From assembly GCA_003254885.1 (NCBI GenBank), contig QANT01003822.1, positions 1 through 62,527 of the forward strand: a stretch of DNA of 62,527 bases, given 5' to 3'. The position numbers and the translations under genes are program-made. The DNA comes from Purshia tridentata. Its lineage: Eukaryota > Streptophyta > Magnoliopsida > Rosales > Rosaceae. Each line of letters opens with the position of its first letter. The first letter of the stretch is position 1. The notes below the pieces were generated by a model. That model was given only the letters and a program-made list of their open reading frames with translations. It was not told the origin of the DNA and made no database searches. This document shows, piece after piece, positions 33,235-43,840 of this stretch.

Positions 33235-36200
33235 AGTAAAAAGGACTTAGGGCCTTCATCAAAGATCTTCAACCTAAGTCCAAGATACCCGATAGGAAGA
33301 AGGTGGTTGCAGGTTCTTAGCGGAGAGGGCTAAGATATTGAGTGTGATAGGTGACCAAAGGGTAAGTATCACAACCGATACTTGGATCTCGATCCAAAAC
33401 ATTAATTATATGGTATTCACTTCCCATTTCTTGGACAGTGACTGAAATTTGTATAAACGAATAATTAATTTCACCAAGATCACAAGTCAAAAGGGGGATG
33501 ATTGTCAAGCCCCGACCCTCGAGCACGTGAAAAACAACTGAAAACTGAAACTGTAAGCCTTTTTTGAAACTGTGAGCCATGAATATAAAACATTTTATTC
33601 AAATCAACTGTAATTTACAAAAATATTTATATAAAACCAACTGTAAAACCAAGGTGTAAAACAAGGGTTCCAAAACACTGGTGGTCTCACTGCCTCGTCT
33701 TCTCTCTATTGTCTCCTCAGCTTGCTTAACCTGCAAAACAAACCCTGCACCCAACCAAAGGTGCACCGGGTTTAAACACAAACCCGGTAAGCTCACTAGA
33801 GCTCGTATGAGTGAAAACTAACTGTAACCTCAAATTTAGAAATTTCAGTAACATAATCAAATAAAAGAACCACCTTAAGCCTCGAATCGTAAATAATCCA
33901 CAAACCAGCAATCAAAAACCTCAAGTAAACCTCAAGTAAATTCCTTAAGCTGAAAATCACCTCGAATCAATCCACAAGATCCTTACTTGGAATCCAACTA
34001 AATCCTCCACTAATTTAGGATCCTCAACATCCTTCAGAACCAACTTAAACCTCAATTTCCAAAATAACCTCAAACCCTTCAGGATTTCCAATCCTAATCT
34101 GTACCCACTTAACTAGCAACTAGCAAACAAGCACACAAAGCAAGTAAGTAACTGAACTGAAATTGACTGGACTTAAATTCACTCACAATGCACCACGCGA
34201 AAAGACTGAACTGCCCTTCGTGGCTCCTTTGCTCGGATTCTAAAATCTGGCAACACAACGGCATCAGAAATACAAATTCCCGTGCCAAGGGACCCGTTAA
34301 GACCAGACAACCAATAAAACAAACCAGAGTTCACAAACAGGTCGACAAACTACTGAAATGGGCGGGAACCACTACACATGGTGGCTGCCCGGCCCCAAAA
34401 AAACACTCAAAAGTCGGAGAACTCACCCACAGGTTCGGGTGATTGGCCTGAGGCCAAGAACTAGGAAAAAGAGTCGCTGGCACCACCACACGCGACAGGA
34501 CCTGCGGTTGTCAACGGTTGGTCAACTGCACGAAAACTGAAACTCACGTTTAGCAAAAACGAACTACACAGTCACGTAGAGGATGTTGAGTGGACCAAAA
34601 CTCAAACCTAGGTCGAAGCTCAAAAGTGGCCAGAAAAGGAGGAAAAAGGCCGGAGAAGCCGTTGGCCTACCTAGCTTCGATCCTCCGCCCACGGTGGTCC
34701 AAAAGACGATCGGAGCACACCACTATGACGGGCTCAACTAGAGGAAGAGATCTGGGCAGGTGGGAGGTCGCACCGTCACCAGAAAAGAGAGATCGCCGCC
34801 GGTGACTCCCACTGTGCGCGAACAAAAACTCGGGTTCTGGGCTGTTCTGGACTAAATGGCAACCAAGGGAAAGAGGAGGAGGGAGGCGCGAGCACAGCAA
34901 TCCGAAGCCCGGCCTCACGCACCAGTGGAAGGTGCAGCTGAAGGAGAGGCTCGCGAGAGAGAGAGTGCGGGAGAGAGGAGAGAGAAACTATGGAAGAAAT
35001 TGACTTTTGCCTCTTTTAAAACCAACTTTTTAAAATTAGAAGTTTGCCCCTCTCTTCACACGTCCGTAACTTTCGAACCGTAGCTCCGTTTGACGCGTGC
35101 TTCTTGTCTACAAACTCGTGGGAACGAGACCTTTCTAACGAACCCAAAGTCAATACAAAATCTTTGCCCGAACAAAAAGTCAACTTTTGCCTCAATCTTA
35201 AAGTCAAATTTAAAATTAGAAAAACGCCCAAAACGTTTTACTTCTCAAAATAAAATCCCAAAATGCTTTAAAAGCTTTTCAAAACAACTTTGAAAGGTAT
35301 GGGGTCTTACAATGATATAGGGAAATGTCTAGAGGAGTGTTTGAGAAATTGGGGTATAGACAAGGTGTTTAGCATTACACTAGATAATGGTAGTGCAAAT
35401 GATGGGGATGTTGAGTACATGGCCAATACTTCAAGGCATTAAACACTTTAATGCTTGATGACAAGTGCTTGCATATGAGGTGTGCTTGTCACATTTTGAA
35501 TTTAATTGTGAAGGATGTGTTGCTACAAGGTGGAATTCCACTTATAAGATGCTTAAGAGTGCATTCAAGTATAAGATGGTGTTTAATGGGTGAGGAATCG
35601 GCTCCTTTTGTGGCTTATTATAATGAGTATGAAAAGGATACATAAAAAAAACATTGTTAAGAGAATGGGGCCCTCGGGAGATGAGGATTTGGAGAAGGCA
35701 AAGGCCTATGAGCATTTCTTAAAAAATTTTATCATACAACCTTGAAGCTAGTACAACCAAGAATTATACATCCAACATCATTTGGCAACAAATGGTTAGA
35801 TTACAAAGTGAGATCATGAAAAAAATGACAGATTTAAGAGATCCTACATTGCAAAGGGTGGCTTCCTCGATGAAGCAAAAATTTGACAAGTATTGGGGGA
35901 GTTTTAAGATGATAAACAAGCTTGTATTTGTAGCCGATGCACTAGACCCTAGGCTTAAACTTCATGATCAAGATAACCTTTGCCAATATTGGAGCCAATC
36001 CTTCTAGGGTTGAACAAGTTGTGGGTGAGGTTAAAACAATCTTGCTTAATTTATATAATGAGTATAAAAGGGGTAGAAACATTGGGAGTCAAGCTGCCTG
36101 AGATGTAGAGGGTGGGGTTGAGGTGGCTGATGGTGATGAAGAAGATAACCTAGGAGCCGATTTTATGAAAGTCCTTATGCAACAAAAGATTGGGCAAAAA

Positions 36201-36548
36201 CTTGTGGAGATATCCAATGAAGTGGATAAATATTTGTTGGATCCTTTTGAGAGTCCGATAGCGGAAGGTTTCAACATCTTGAATTGGTGGAGAGGGAATG
36301 CAATAAGATATCCAATCATTGCAAAGATTACCAAGGATATCTTTGCAATTCAAAGTTCTAACGTTACTAGTGAGAATGCATTTAGCCTATAAGGGAGGAT
36401 TGTTGATCCTTTTAGAGTGTCATTGATTCCAAAAATGGTAAAGGCAGTACTACTGATTGGCTTAGAGCGGAAGATTTTAGTTTCTACAAGAAACTAACAG
36501 ACGAAAAGGTTGAATTTTATAGGCAACTTGAAGAAATAGAAGCAAGTA
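33235..36548 (+). pseudogene. hAT transposase pseudogene, interrupted by a solo LTR
   Basis: The family is transposases of Ac/Tam3 type; RICESLEEPER and DAYSLEEPER are domesticated relatives. Before the LTR (33235-33502): TTDTWISIQNINYMVF and LDSDWNLYKRIINF. After it (from 35317): GKCLEECLRNWGIDKVFSI, then HMRCACHILNLIVKD, then YWGSFKMINKLVFVADALDPR. The C-terminal hAT dimerisation domain lies at 36225-36545 (YLLDPFESPIAEGF, LNWWRGN, RYPIIAKI, SSNVTSENAFS). The N-terminal BED zinc finger was not found. Frameshifts near 35435, 35645 and 36005 and stops (for example TAA at 36390-36392) show it is inactive. Confidence 0.85.
33503..35311 (+). mobile_element. Solo LTR A (1809 bp)
   Basis: TGTCAAGCCCCGACC ... 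GGGGTCTTACA, flanked by a perfect 5-bp duplication ATGAT at 33498-33502 and 35312-35316. It splits the hAT transposase frame between GDD and IGK. Same family as solo LTR B (41314-43147): shared words include GGTGCACCGGGTTTAAA and CCCGGTAAGCTCACTAGAGC. No internal domain or second LTR, hence solo. Probably Ty3/gypsy by length and termini (inference). Confidence 0.92.
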
Positions 36549-37748
36549 AGATTTTGGTTTTTCCAATTTCAATACAATTTAAATTATATTGATTGTTCTT
36601 TGTTCTCACTTCAATTTAATTATTTATTTTATATGCAACCTCCATTTTTATTCAAGCACGTGCATATGCAAGTGCCATGCCTCCTCCTTCTACAACAACA
36701 TGATCAAATCTGAGATATAATTGAATTAATATACACATCTAGTTGCTGGTTTTTGCCTTTGGATGGTAAGAATTTTGTGGCTGTTGTTTTTTTGTCATTT
36801 ACTTGTTTTACAATTTCGATCTTCAATGTTTTTGGGGGTACAATTCAAAAGGGACTTTAATATTGTATGTTTCTCTTATCAAGTATAAAGTGGCTAGTTG
36901 TGTAATATACTTGGTTTCTTTCTCTTAAATGTATGCAAGTTGTAACTGCTACTACCAAAAAGTATGAAATTTCTGGAAAATATATTATTGATTTGAAAAT
37001 GAATAGGCTTTTCTTTGGTTGGTAGTGCTGAGGAACATTGTTCTCAGCTTGTTTATGAACATTGTTTATTTGTTCTTGGCTTTTCTTGTTTGTGATAATT
37101 AATTTCACTTTGTGGCATTGTGTCTTGGTTTGTTGTTGGTAACTTTGTTCAGTTGGTTTGGTTAACTTGATGTTCAGCATACCTGGCCATGCTTCCAGAT
37201 TTATTTATTTTCCTGCCTTGCTTATTTTTGTTTCCTTCCCATGTTGGCTGCTTGTGTAACTTAAGTTTTAAACATGAGTATTTTTCTTGGTGGTGTAATT
37301 TGTAAAACTTAAACTTAATGCTTCTTATTTCCTCCATCTAGTTGGTTTGGAATGTTGTTAATTCTTAATGAGATTATATGGTTAAGTTTGTGAGAAAGAG
37401 TGAGGGGGGATGGTTGACAAACAACTGGTTTGGATAAATTGGATTTTTTATAGTGTTGTACTACTGTGAATTTATTAAGTAGGTGTTTTATGGTGTGTCA
37501 TGTGTGGGCAAATTTATAAATGGGCCTATAATTATTCTGTTTTTACCCCATTGAAATTGCCCATTAATTTGTATGGATATGTGAAATGTAATTGCCTAGT
37601 AGAAACTGCCCATTATTGTATCAGTAGGCCCATGAAAAGCATTCAGCCAGTTACTGCATTCTGTCAAAACAGAGTCGGAGACAAAAACAGGGTTTCAATT
37701 CAACCCCTACTGATCGGCACACAATACTAGGGTTTTAGTACATGCCCT
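36549..37748. other. 3' non-coding part of the hAT element
   Basis: After the dimerisation domain, AT-rich sequence without recognised genes up to the right target duplication at 37749. The minus-strand frames at 36857-37337 are low-complexity and not supported. Confidence 0.55.
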
Positions 37749-37925
37749 AGTGTTGCTTCTCCTCAACAAGCAGAAATTTTGACGCTTTGTACATGGGATT
37801 ATCGCTACATTAGATGCAGGTTTGTCTTCTGTTATTCTTGAGTCCGATGCTCAAGGGGTTATTAATATGTTCTAACGTATGGACCAAGATCTTGCACCTG
37901 ATGGGCACCTTTTGGAGCAAGCTTA

Positions 37926-38034
37926 GAGATTATGGTCTTCAGTTGCTAATGTTAGCTGTGGTTTTGTCCCTAGAGTTTGTAATGGGGCTGCCCAACTTCT
38001 TGCAAAATTTGCATTGAGTTGTGGTGGCTACAGT
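37926..38034 (+). repeat. 109-bp direct repeat left of the ndhD piece
   Basis: Matches 38334-38442 with one visible difference (GCCCAACTT against GCCCATCTT). Both are RNase H sequence ending GGTGGCTACAGT. Confidence 0.95.
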
Positions 38035-38332
38035 ATTATAATTATAGGAATTAGTTTTATAAGCGATACAGGACTCAATGGAGCCGTTTTACAAATAATT
38101 TCTCACGGATTTATTGGCGCTGCGTTTTTTTTCTTGGCCGGAACGAGTTATGATAGAATACGTCTTGTTTATCTCGACGAAATGGGCGGAATGGCTATCG
38201 CAATTCCAAAAATATTCATGACTTTCAGTATCTTATCAATGGCTTCTCTTGCATTACCGGGCATGAGCGGTTTTGTTGCCGAATTGATAGTTTTTTTTGG
38301 AATACTTACTAGCCAAAAATATCTTTTAATGA
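38035..38332 (+). pseudogene. ndhD: Plastid ndhD fragment (NUPT or chimera)
   Basis: About 298 bp, open in frame, encoding an internal piece of subunit 4 (NdhD) of the plastid NADH dehydrogenase-like complex: [57 protein letters not shown]. It lacks both ends of the ~500-aa protein, so it is not functional. It ends at an N (38333), after which the preceding 109 bp of RNase H sequence is repeated almost perfectly. It may be a recent plastid-to-nucleus insertion or a clone/assembly chimera. Confidence 0.92.
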
Positions 38333-38333
38333 N

Positions 38334-38442
38334 GAGATTATGGTCTTCAGTTGCTAATGTTAGCTGTGGTTTTGTCCCTAGAGTTTGTAATGGGGCTGCC
38401 CATCTTCTTGCAAAATTTGCATTGAGTTGTGGTGGCTACAGT
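38334..38442 (+). repeat. 109-bp direct repeat right of the ndhD piece
   Basis: Begins directly after the undetermined base at 38333. It continues into the apparently original right flank (TGGGTCCGTGATTAGG). Confidence 0.95.
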
Positions 38443-38454
38443 TGGGTCCGTGAT

Positions 38455-38500
38455 TAGGGATGACAACGGGGCGGGTCGGGGCGTGGGGTGTCACCCCCAT
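38455..38500 (+). mobile_element. hAT-type terminus fragment
   Basis: TTAGGGATGACAACGGGGCG followed by GGTCGGGGC is the common plant hAT-type terminus TAGGGATGGCAACGGGGCGG with one change. No matching other end is found, so it is a fragment or a truncated element at the end of the RNase H relic. Confidence 0.5.
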
Positions 38501-40658
38501 CCATCAATAATCAACCACAACAAAATATACATCTAAATAAGTAGTTTCAACTCACTTTTCTCTTGTTTACATAAGATAGAACTAAATTGCAACCAAATGT
38601 AATTGTCACATGCAAGGAAAATTTGTTTCCTTCTGAAATATTTGAAGCTAATTATTGTTTATATAGAATTGGAAATGTGTTGATACTAAAACAAACTTAG
38701 AAAATTACCTATGTTTCCAAGAAGGATGATGACGATAAACATGAGAGATGAACATATTTACTTATGTTTTCCCACACTCAAAAATAAGAAAGATTATAGC
38801 AGGTAGTGGTACTTTGAATCAACGTTATTATCTTGTTTGATATTTTCCGCGTAACTAATTCATCTTCTTTCTTCAACTTGGACAAAAACTAGAAGTTAAC
38901 CTCAATCCTAGACACCAAATATAGCCTACGTTCTTTCGTAATAGAATTTCACGAGAAGCATTGGTAGTTATATAACGTTCACTCTAAACACCCAAATTCT
39001 TTGAACACCTAATTCTGTACTTTTGTTTAATATGAAATTAAGTTTTTGTTATTGTTGTTCATAAAAATAATTTAATTACAGGAAATTGTTTGCTATATAC
39101 AGAGTCAGGCTGGGAAGTTTTGAAAGATATAGATAAAACTATTTGCAGATCGATGGAGAACTGGTTCGGTTGCAAGAAAAATAATTGTGAGATCATGCAT
39201 CTTTGTTGGAAGAATTTCTTTTGTAAGAAACTCACATGTTCTGTAAATGAGAGAATCTTGACAAGGAAAAATTGTATATGATATCTCAATCCGAATTTTG
39301 TTTTCCTTTTTCTTAGATAAACTAACAGGATGTGACAAGAGAAGGACATATACCATTTCTATACATACATGTATATCCAGCATACCCTTTGCTTCTATAC
39401 TACAACTTTTACATACATTTAGATTAAGATCTACAATGTTCCAACACTATCTGTCATCTTATATCTTGATTTTCTTGCCTGGGGGGTTCAGGATAAACTT
39501 GTCCTTGGTCTCTCACATCTCTGAACAAAGAAAGAAAAGAGTTGAGGCTTTCAGAGGAAACCCCTCCTAAGATCCATAGTAAAAGCGAACTGCATGGAAC
39601 TTCAGCACCATTCGGAGGCACCACTGGATTGGGTCCTCAACGCTGCCCAGTTCCAGAGGTTAAGTCAGAATTAACTAGCTAGGCTGGGATTTCTTGTGTT
39701 CATCAAAAGTTTTCCAATAAATAAATTTTCTAAAAGCAAATGGAGCCTAATACTGCATTCCACATCTTTTATAGTTCTTTTCATATTTTAGTGTCAAAAT
39801 TTACTTGATATAATGAACGCGTCTGGATTCGTAACCAATGAATAACAAGTATTAAAACATAGTTATTTAGACCCTTTTCCCTTTTTTCCTTTTGTAACTG
39901 CATTTCTAGATTTTTTTTACAGTGGAAAATATATATGTTCCACAAAAGATATAAGATGAATTTAATTATTGCCCATTTGCATTTACTTGTTACTCATTCT
40001 TCATCAATAACTCAGCTACTGCACTATTTAGCTGCAATTTTCTTACCATAAGCATCGAAAAATGTCATAAAAAATAGATTTACTTATTACTTATTCTGCA
40101 TTTACTTATTACCATTTTATGACAAAATGTCATAAAACATAGATTTTCAGATCTACACAACCCAAAAGACAAAATAATTTACATAACAAGGGTTACCTCA
40201 AAACGGTTCCAAAAGTATAGATCATTGTTTGATTAAAACAATGATAAGATCATTGTTTGATTAAAACCTTATTGTTCCAATAGGTGCATGTCAAAAATGA
40301 TCCTTTGATAAGATCATTATTTGATTAAAACCTTATTGAATCTAAAGCCTCTAAAATCTTTAGGTGCTTGACATAATATAATTGATGCTTTACAGCTGTT
40401 TCCTTTTGCAAAGTTTGAAGATGTCATGGTTTTTTTGTGTACGTGTTTACAATGATATTATATAGTCTCATGCAATTGCTATAATTATTGTACGTGTGCC
40501 CTGTTCTTCACTTTTACAAATTCTTTTTAAAGACTTGGAAAGTCTTTCCAATTTGTTTTCTTTCACTTTTCTTTCTCAATTATAAAATGGTTTTTGGAAT
40601 TTTTCATAAACTTGGACGTGCGTCAAAGTCTTTGCCTCCTCTTTTATTAAAGCTAAGA
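38501..40658. other. Intergenic stretch
   Basis: No gene assigned. Around 39540-39655 the plus strand has an unusually gene-like patch (frames reading EETPPKIHSKSELHG or, in another frame, HHSEAPLDWVLNAAQFQR), possibly an exon relic I cannot identify. Around 40215-40345 the word AAGATCATTGTTTGATTAAA recurs three times with variation. The rest is AT-rich. Confidence 0.4.
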
Positions 40659-41313
40659 TTATTAAAGGTAGAAAAACCAAGGGACAAATTAAAGGTCCCT
40701 TGTCTTCTTCATCCGTTAATGCTATAAAAGTTGATTAAAATCTCTGCTCTACCCTCCTTTCACAATATATATGTCATGAGGACTTAAAATAGAATCTTGG
40801 TCACCTTAACGTTATAAGCTGATCACATATGAAGAAGAAATTTTACTAAATACCGACGAGTAATGTTATTTGTACACACTTAACTGACCACATTATCTGA
40901 TCACTTTATATGGCAGCTAATATGATGATGTCATATAATTAATGGATTAAGTTGATATGCTTACAATTAAAACTTAAAATTCATGTCAATCAATTTTATT
41001 AATTGAAATGGCATGATCACATTAATTGAAATGGGTATTTTAAGTCTTCGTCATCCGTCAATTGAAGATAAAGAGCACTGTAAAACATCCAAGTAGGACC
41101 CATATGTCAAACACCACTTCTGCATTTTACATTAAAGATAAAGACACAATGACTTCAAGTCTGAAAAACTCCAAAAACCATTCTATGATTGAGAAAGAAA
41201 TGTGAAGGAGAAAAATTGGAAACACTTTCCAACTCAACGGAAGACTTATAATTTATTGAGGAAAGTGAAGAACAGGGCACGTAAAAAAGTCATAGCTACA
41301 GTACTGCATTATG
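40659..41313 (+). promoter_or_regulatory. Receptor-kinase promoter P3 (distal part)
   Basis: Collinear with P2 and P5 (AGGTAGAAAAACCAAGGGAC, GTCCCTTGTCTTCTTCATCC, ATCTCTGCTCTACCCTCC). It carries the extra TAATGTTATTTGTACAC block also present in P5. It ends at solo LTR B, which separates it from the TATA box. Confidence 0.8.
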
Positions 41314-43147
41314 TGTCACGCCCCGACCTTCGGGCACGTGAAAAACAACTAAAGCTGAAAACTTTTTATTCAAATCAAGGTGTAAAAACAAGTTTCTAAA
41401 ATTCTGGTCATCCCACTGCCTCATCTTCTCTCCACCGTCTCCTCAGCCTGCTTAATCGGCAAAACAACCTTGCACCCAACCAAAGGTGCACCGGGTTTAA
41501 ATACAAACCCGGTAAGCTCACTAGAGCTCCTATGAGTGAAACTAACTGTAAACCACAAATTAGAAATTCAAATAAATAATCAAATCATGAACCACCTTAA
41601 GCCTCGAATCACAAGCAAACCACAAACCAGAAATCACATAACTTGGTGACCAATCCTCTAAACCAATCAATTTTACTGTGATCAGTAATACCTCAATTAT
41701 CCTCAATTAATCCCTTTAAACTGAAAATCACCTCGAAATAGTCCACAAGATCCTGACCTGGAATCCATCTAAATTCTCCAACTGGAACTCACTAATCCTC
41801 AAATATAACCACTAATGCCCAAGACTCTTACCTAATCATTTAACCTCAATTAACCTTAAATCCTCGGGATCTCCAATCCTAATTCCGTACCCCCTTAACT
41901 AGCAACAGCAAACAAGCAAACCACAAACCAAGCAAGTAATTGAACTGAAAATTAGATGAACTTAAATTCACTCACAAAACTGGACTTAAAATTCCACTCA
42001 CAATGACAATACGAAAAGACCGAACTGCCCTTCGTGGCTCCTTTGCTCGGATTTTAAAATCTGGCAGCACAACGGCATCAGAAAAACAATTCCCGAGCCA
42101 AGGGTACCTGTTAAGACCAGACAGTTCAAAAAAACACACAGAGTTCATAATAGGCTGACAACTACTAAAACGGGCGAGAACCACCACGCACGGTGGCTGC
42201 CTAGCCCTGGAAAACACTCAAAAAGTCCAAGAAACTCACCCACGGGTTCGAGTGATTGGCCTAAGGCCAAAAACATAGAAAACGAGTGGTTGGAACCACC
42301 ACACACGGCGGGACTCCTGGTGGTCAACGGGTGGTCAACCTGCCCAAAAACCAAAACCTCTAACGTCAAAAACAGGTTACACAGACACGTAGAGGAGGTC
42401 AAGAGGACAAATTCTCAAACCTGGATCGACGACCAAAAGTGGCCGAAAAAGGAAGAAAACCGCTGGAAAGCCGCCGACTTGCCTAGCTTCGATCCGCCGC
42501 CCACGATGGTCCAACGGACGATTGAAGCACACCATTGTGACGGGCTTGACGAGATGAAGAAGTCTGGGTGGTCGCTGAGCCTCGAAGTTTCCCGAAACGC
42601 CACGATCGCCGCTGAACTCTCACTGTGAGTGATTTGGGTCTTTCGTTCCAGGCTGTTTTAGGGGGAGGCACCGCCAAGGGAAGGAAGAGGGGAGGGAGGC
42701 AAGCACGGCCAGCCCAACCCCGAGCCTAGCCACCGCCGGACGCACCCCCATGTGTAGATGACAGTGGCGGCTGGAGAGGAACGAGAGAGAGAGAGAGGGC
42801 GTGCGGGAGGGAGGAGAGAGAAAGTGAGGGATTCTGGGTTTTTGGGGTTTTTAAAAAAACTAACTTTTCCAAAATTACAAGTTTACCCCTCTCTTCACAC
42901 GTCCGTAACTTCCAAACCATAGCTCCGTTTGATGCGTGCTTCGTGTCTACGAACTCGTGAGGACGAGACCTTTCTAACGAACCCAAAGTCAAAACCAAAA
43001 ATTCACCCGAACAAAAAGTCAACTTTAGCTCAAGTTTAAAATCAAACTTAAAATTAGAAAATGCCCAAAACGTTTTACTTCTCTAGTAAAATCCTAAAAT
43101 CCTTTAAAAACTTCTTAAACAACCTTGGAAAGGTGCGGGGTCTTACA
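41314..43147 (+). mobile_element. Solo LTR B (1834 bp) in the pseudogene promoter
   Basis: TGTCACGCCCCGACC ... GCGGGGTCTTACA with a perfect 5-bp duplication TTATG at 41309-41313 and 43148-43152. Same family as solo LTR A. It lies 12 bp upstream of the TATA box and about 55 bp upstream of the start codon of the second receptor kinase, detaching it from its distal promoter. Confidence 0.93.
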
Positions 43148-43158
43148 TTATGACACAC

Positions 43159-43166
43159 TATAAATA
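43159..43166 (+). promoter_or_regulatory. TATA box of the second receptor kinase
   Basis: TATAAATA in the context ACACACTATAAATAAGAC, identical to the context at 22023-22040 of the intact gene. The ATG at 43204 follows 38 bp later. Confidence 0.75.
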
Positions 43167-43840
43167 AGACATTCAAGTAATATAATAAACACAAACAAAA
43201 ACAATGACATCATCAACTTATTATGATCAAATATGTTATCTAGCTTATTGCCTTATCTTCTATGTTCAGCTTATTTCATCGTCAAACTTTGCTTTTGCTT
43301 CTGCTGCTCCAATTGAAGTAGAGACTCTTCTCAAATGGAAAGCCAGCTTTCAAAATCAAACCCACTTCAATAATCTCACCTCATGGACTTACCTTCCCAG
43401 TAACAATGCCACTAATCATAAACCAAATGCAAGCCCATGCATGTGGTCTGGTATTTCATGCGATGCTGCTGGAAGTATCACCAGGCTAAACCTTACCAAC
43501 TCTAGTTTACAAGGTACGCTGCATGAATTTTATTTCCTGTCCTTCCCTAACCTTGAATATCTTGACCTCAGCATCAATCAACTCTCTGATTCCATCCCAC
43601 CTCAGATCACTTCCCTTTCAAAACTCATTTATCTTGATATCTCTCATAATCAGTTGTTTGGGAGAATCCCACCAGAAATAGGAAATTTGAAGTCTCTAGT
43701 TGAAATAAAATTTTCTAGAAACAATCTCTCTAGTTCAATCCCACCATCATTAGGTAATCTAAGAAATCTTACCATTTTGTATCTCTTTACAAATAAGCTT
43801 TTTGGAACTATAGGAAACTTAAAATCTTTGGTGGAACTAG

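Larger units (their letters stand above)
32044..37748 (+). mobile_element. hAT transposon (Ac/RICESLEEPER type), degenerate, with nested solo LTR
   Basis: Inserted in the RNase H fragment with an 8-bp target duplication AGTGTTGC at 32036-32043 and 37749-37756 (a neighbouring T extends the identity to 9), the length expected for hAT. It contains one decayed hAT transposase. Terminal inverted repeats are weak or eroded (AAGTG... against AGGGC...). The left end is rich in TATCGTAC / GCGGTAT words, possibly subterminal binding repeats. Net of the 1.8-kb LTR it is about 3.9 kb, plausible for this family. Confidence 0.75.
27893..38457 (+). pseudogene. RNase H-like (RVT_3) coding fragment split by nested insertions
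   Basis: The pieces join in order. 27893-27958 encodes the usual opening (PPPSTLKVNVDCAF). 31945-32043 continues with SVSAARVIIHDADGEVVVAM and VSVA. 37749-38034 continues with PQQAEILTL and, after a frameshift near 37790, GIIATLDAGLSSVILESDAQG, then [20 protein letters not shown]. 38334-38457 repeats the last part and ends GGYSWVRD. This matches the RVT_3 domain found at the end of plant LINEs and in domesticated RNase H-like genes. Two stops (TAA near 37874, TAG at 37924-37926) and the frameshift show it is dead. No reverse transcriptase is seen nearby, so its parent (LINE or host gene) is unresolved. Confidence 0.8.

Noticed and set aside
34188..35293. Several overlapping frames on both strands
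   Set aside because: All inside solo LTR A; GC-rich LTR sequence is open by chance and equivalents in solo LTR B are not conserved as proteins.
36857..37337. Minus-strand frames rich in Lys, Asn and Gln
   Set aside because: 3' non-coding part of the hAT element; no domain, no conserved motif.
38014..38457. A fused ndhD-RNase H reading frame of 147 codons as a novel gene
   Set aside because: The fusion passes through an undetermined base at 38333 and the flanking 109-bp repeat; more likely an insertion or assembly artefact.
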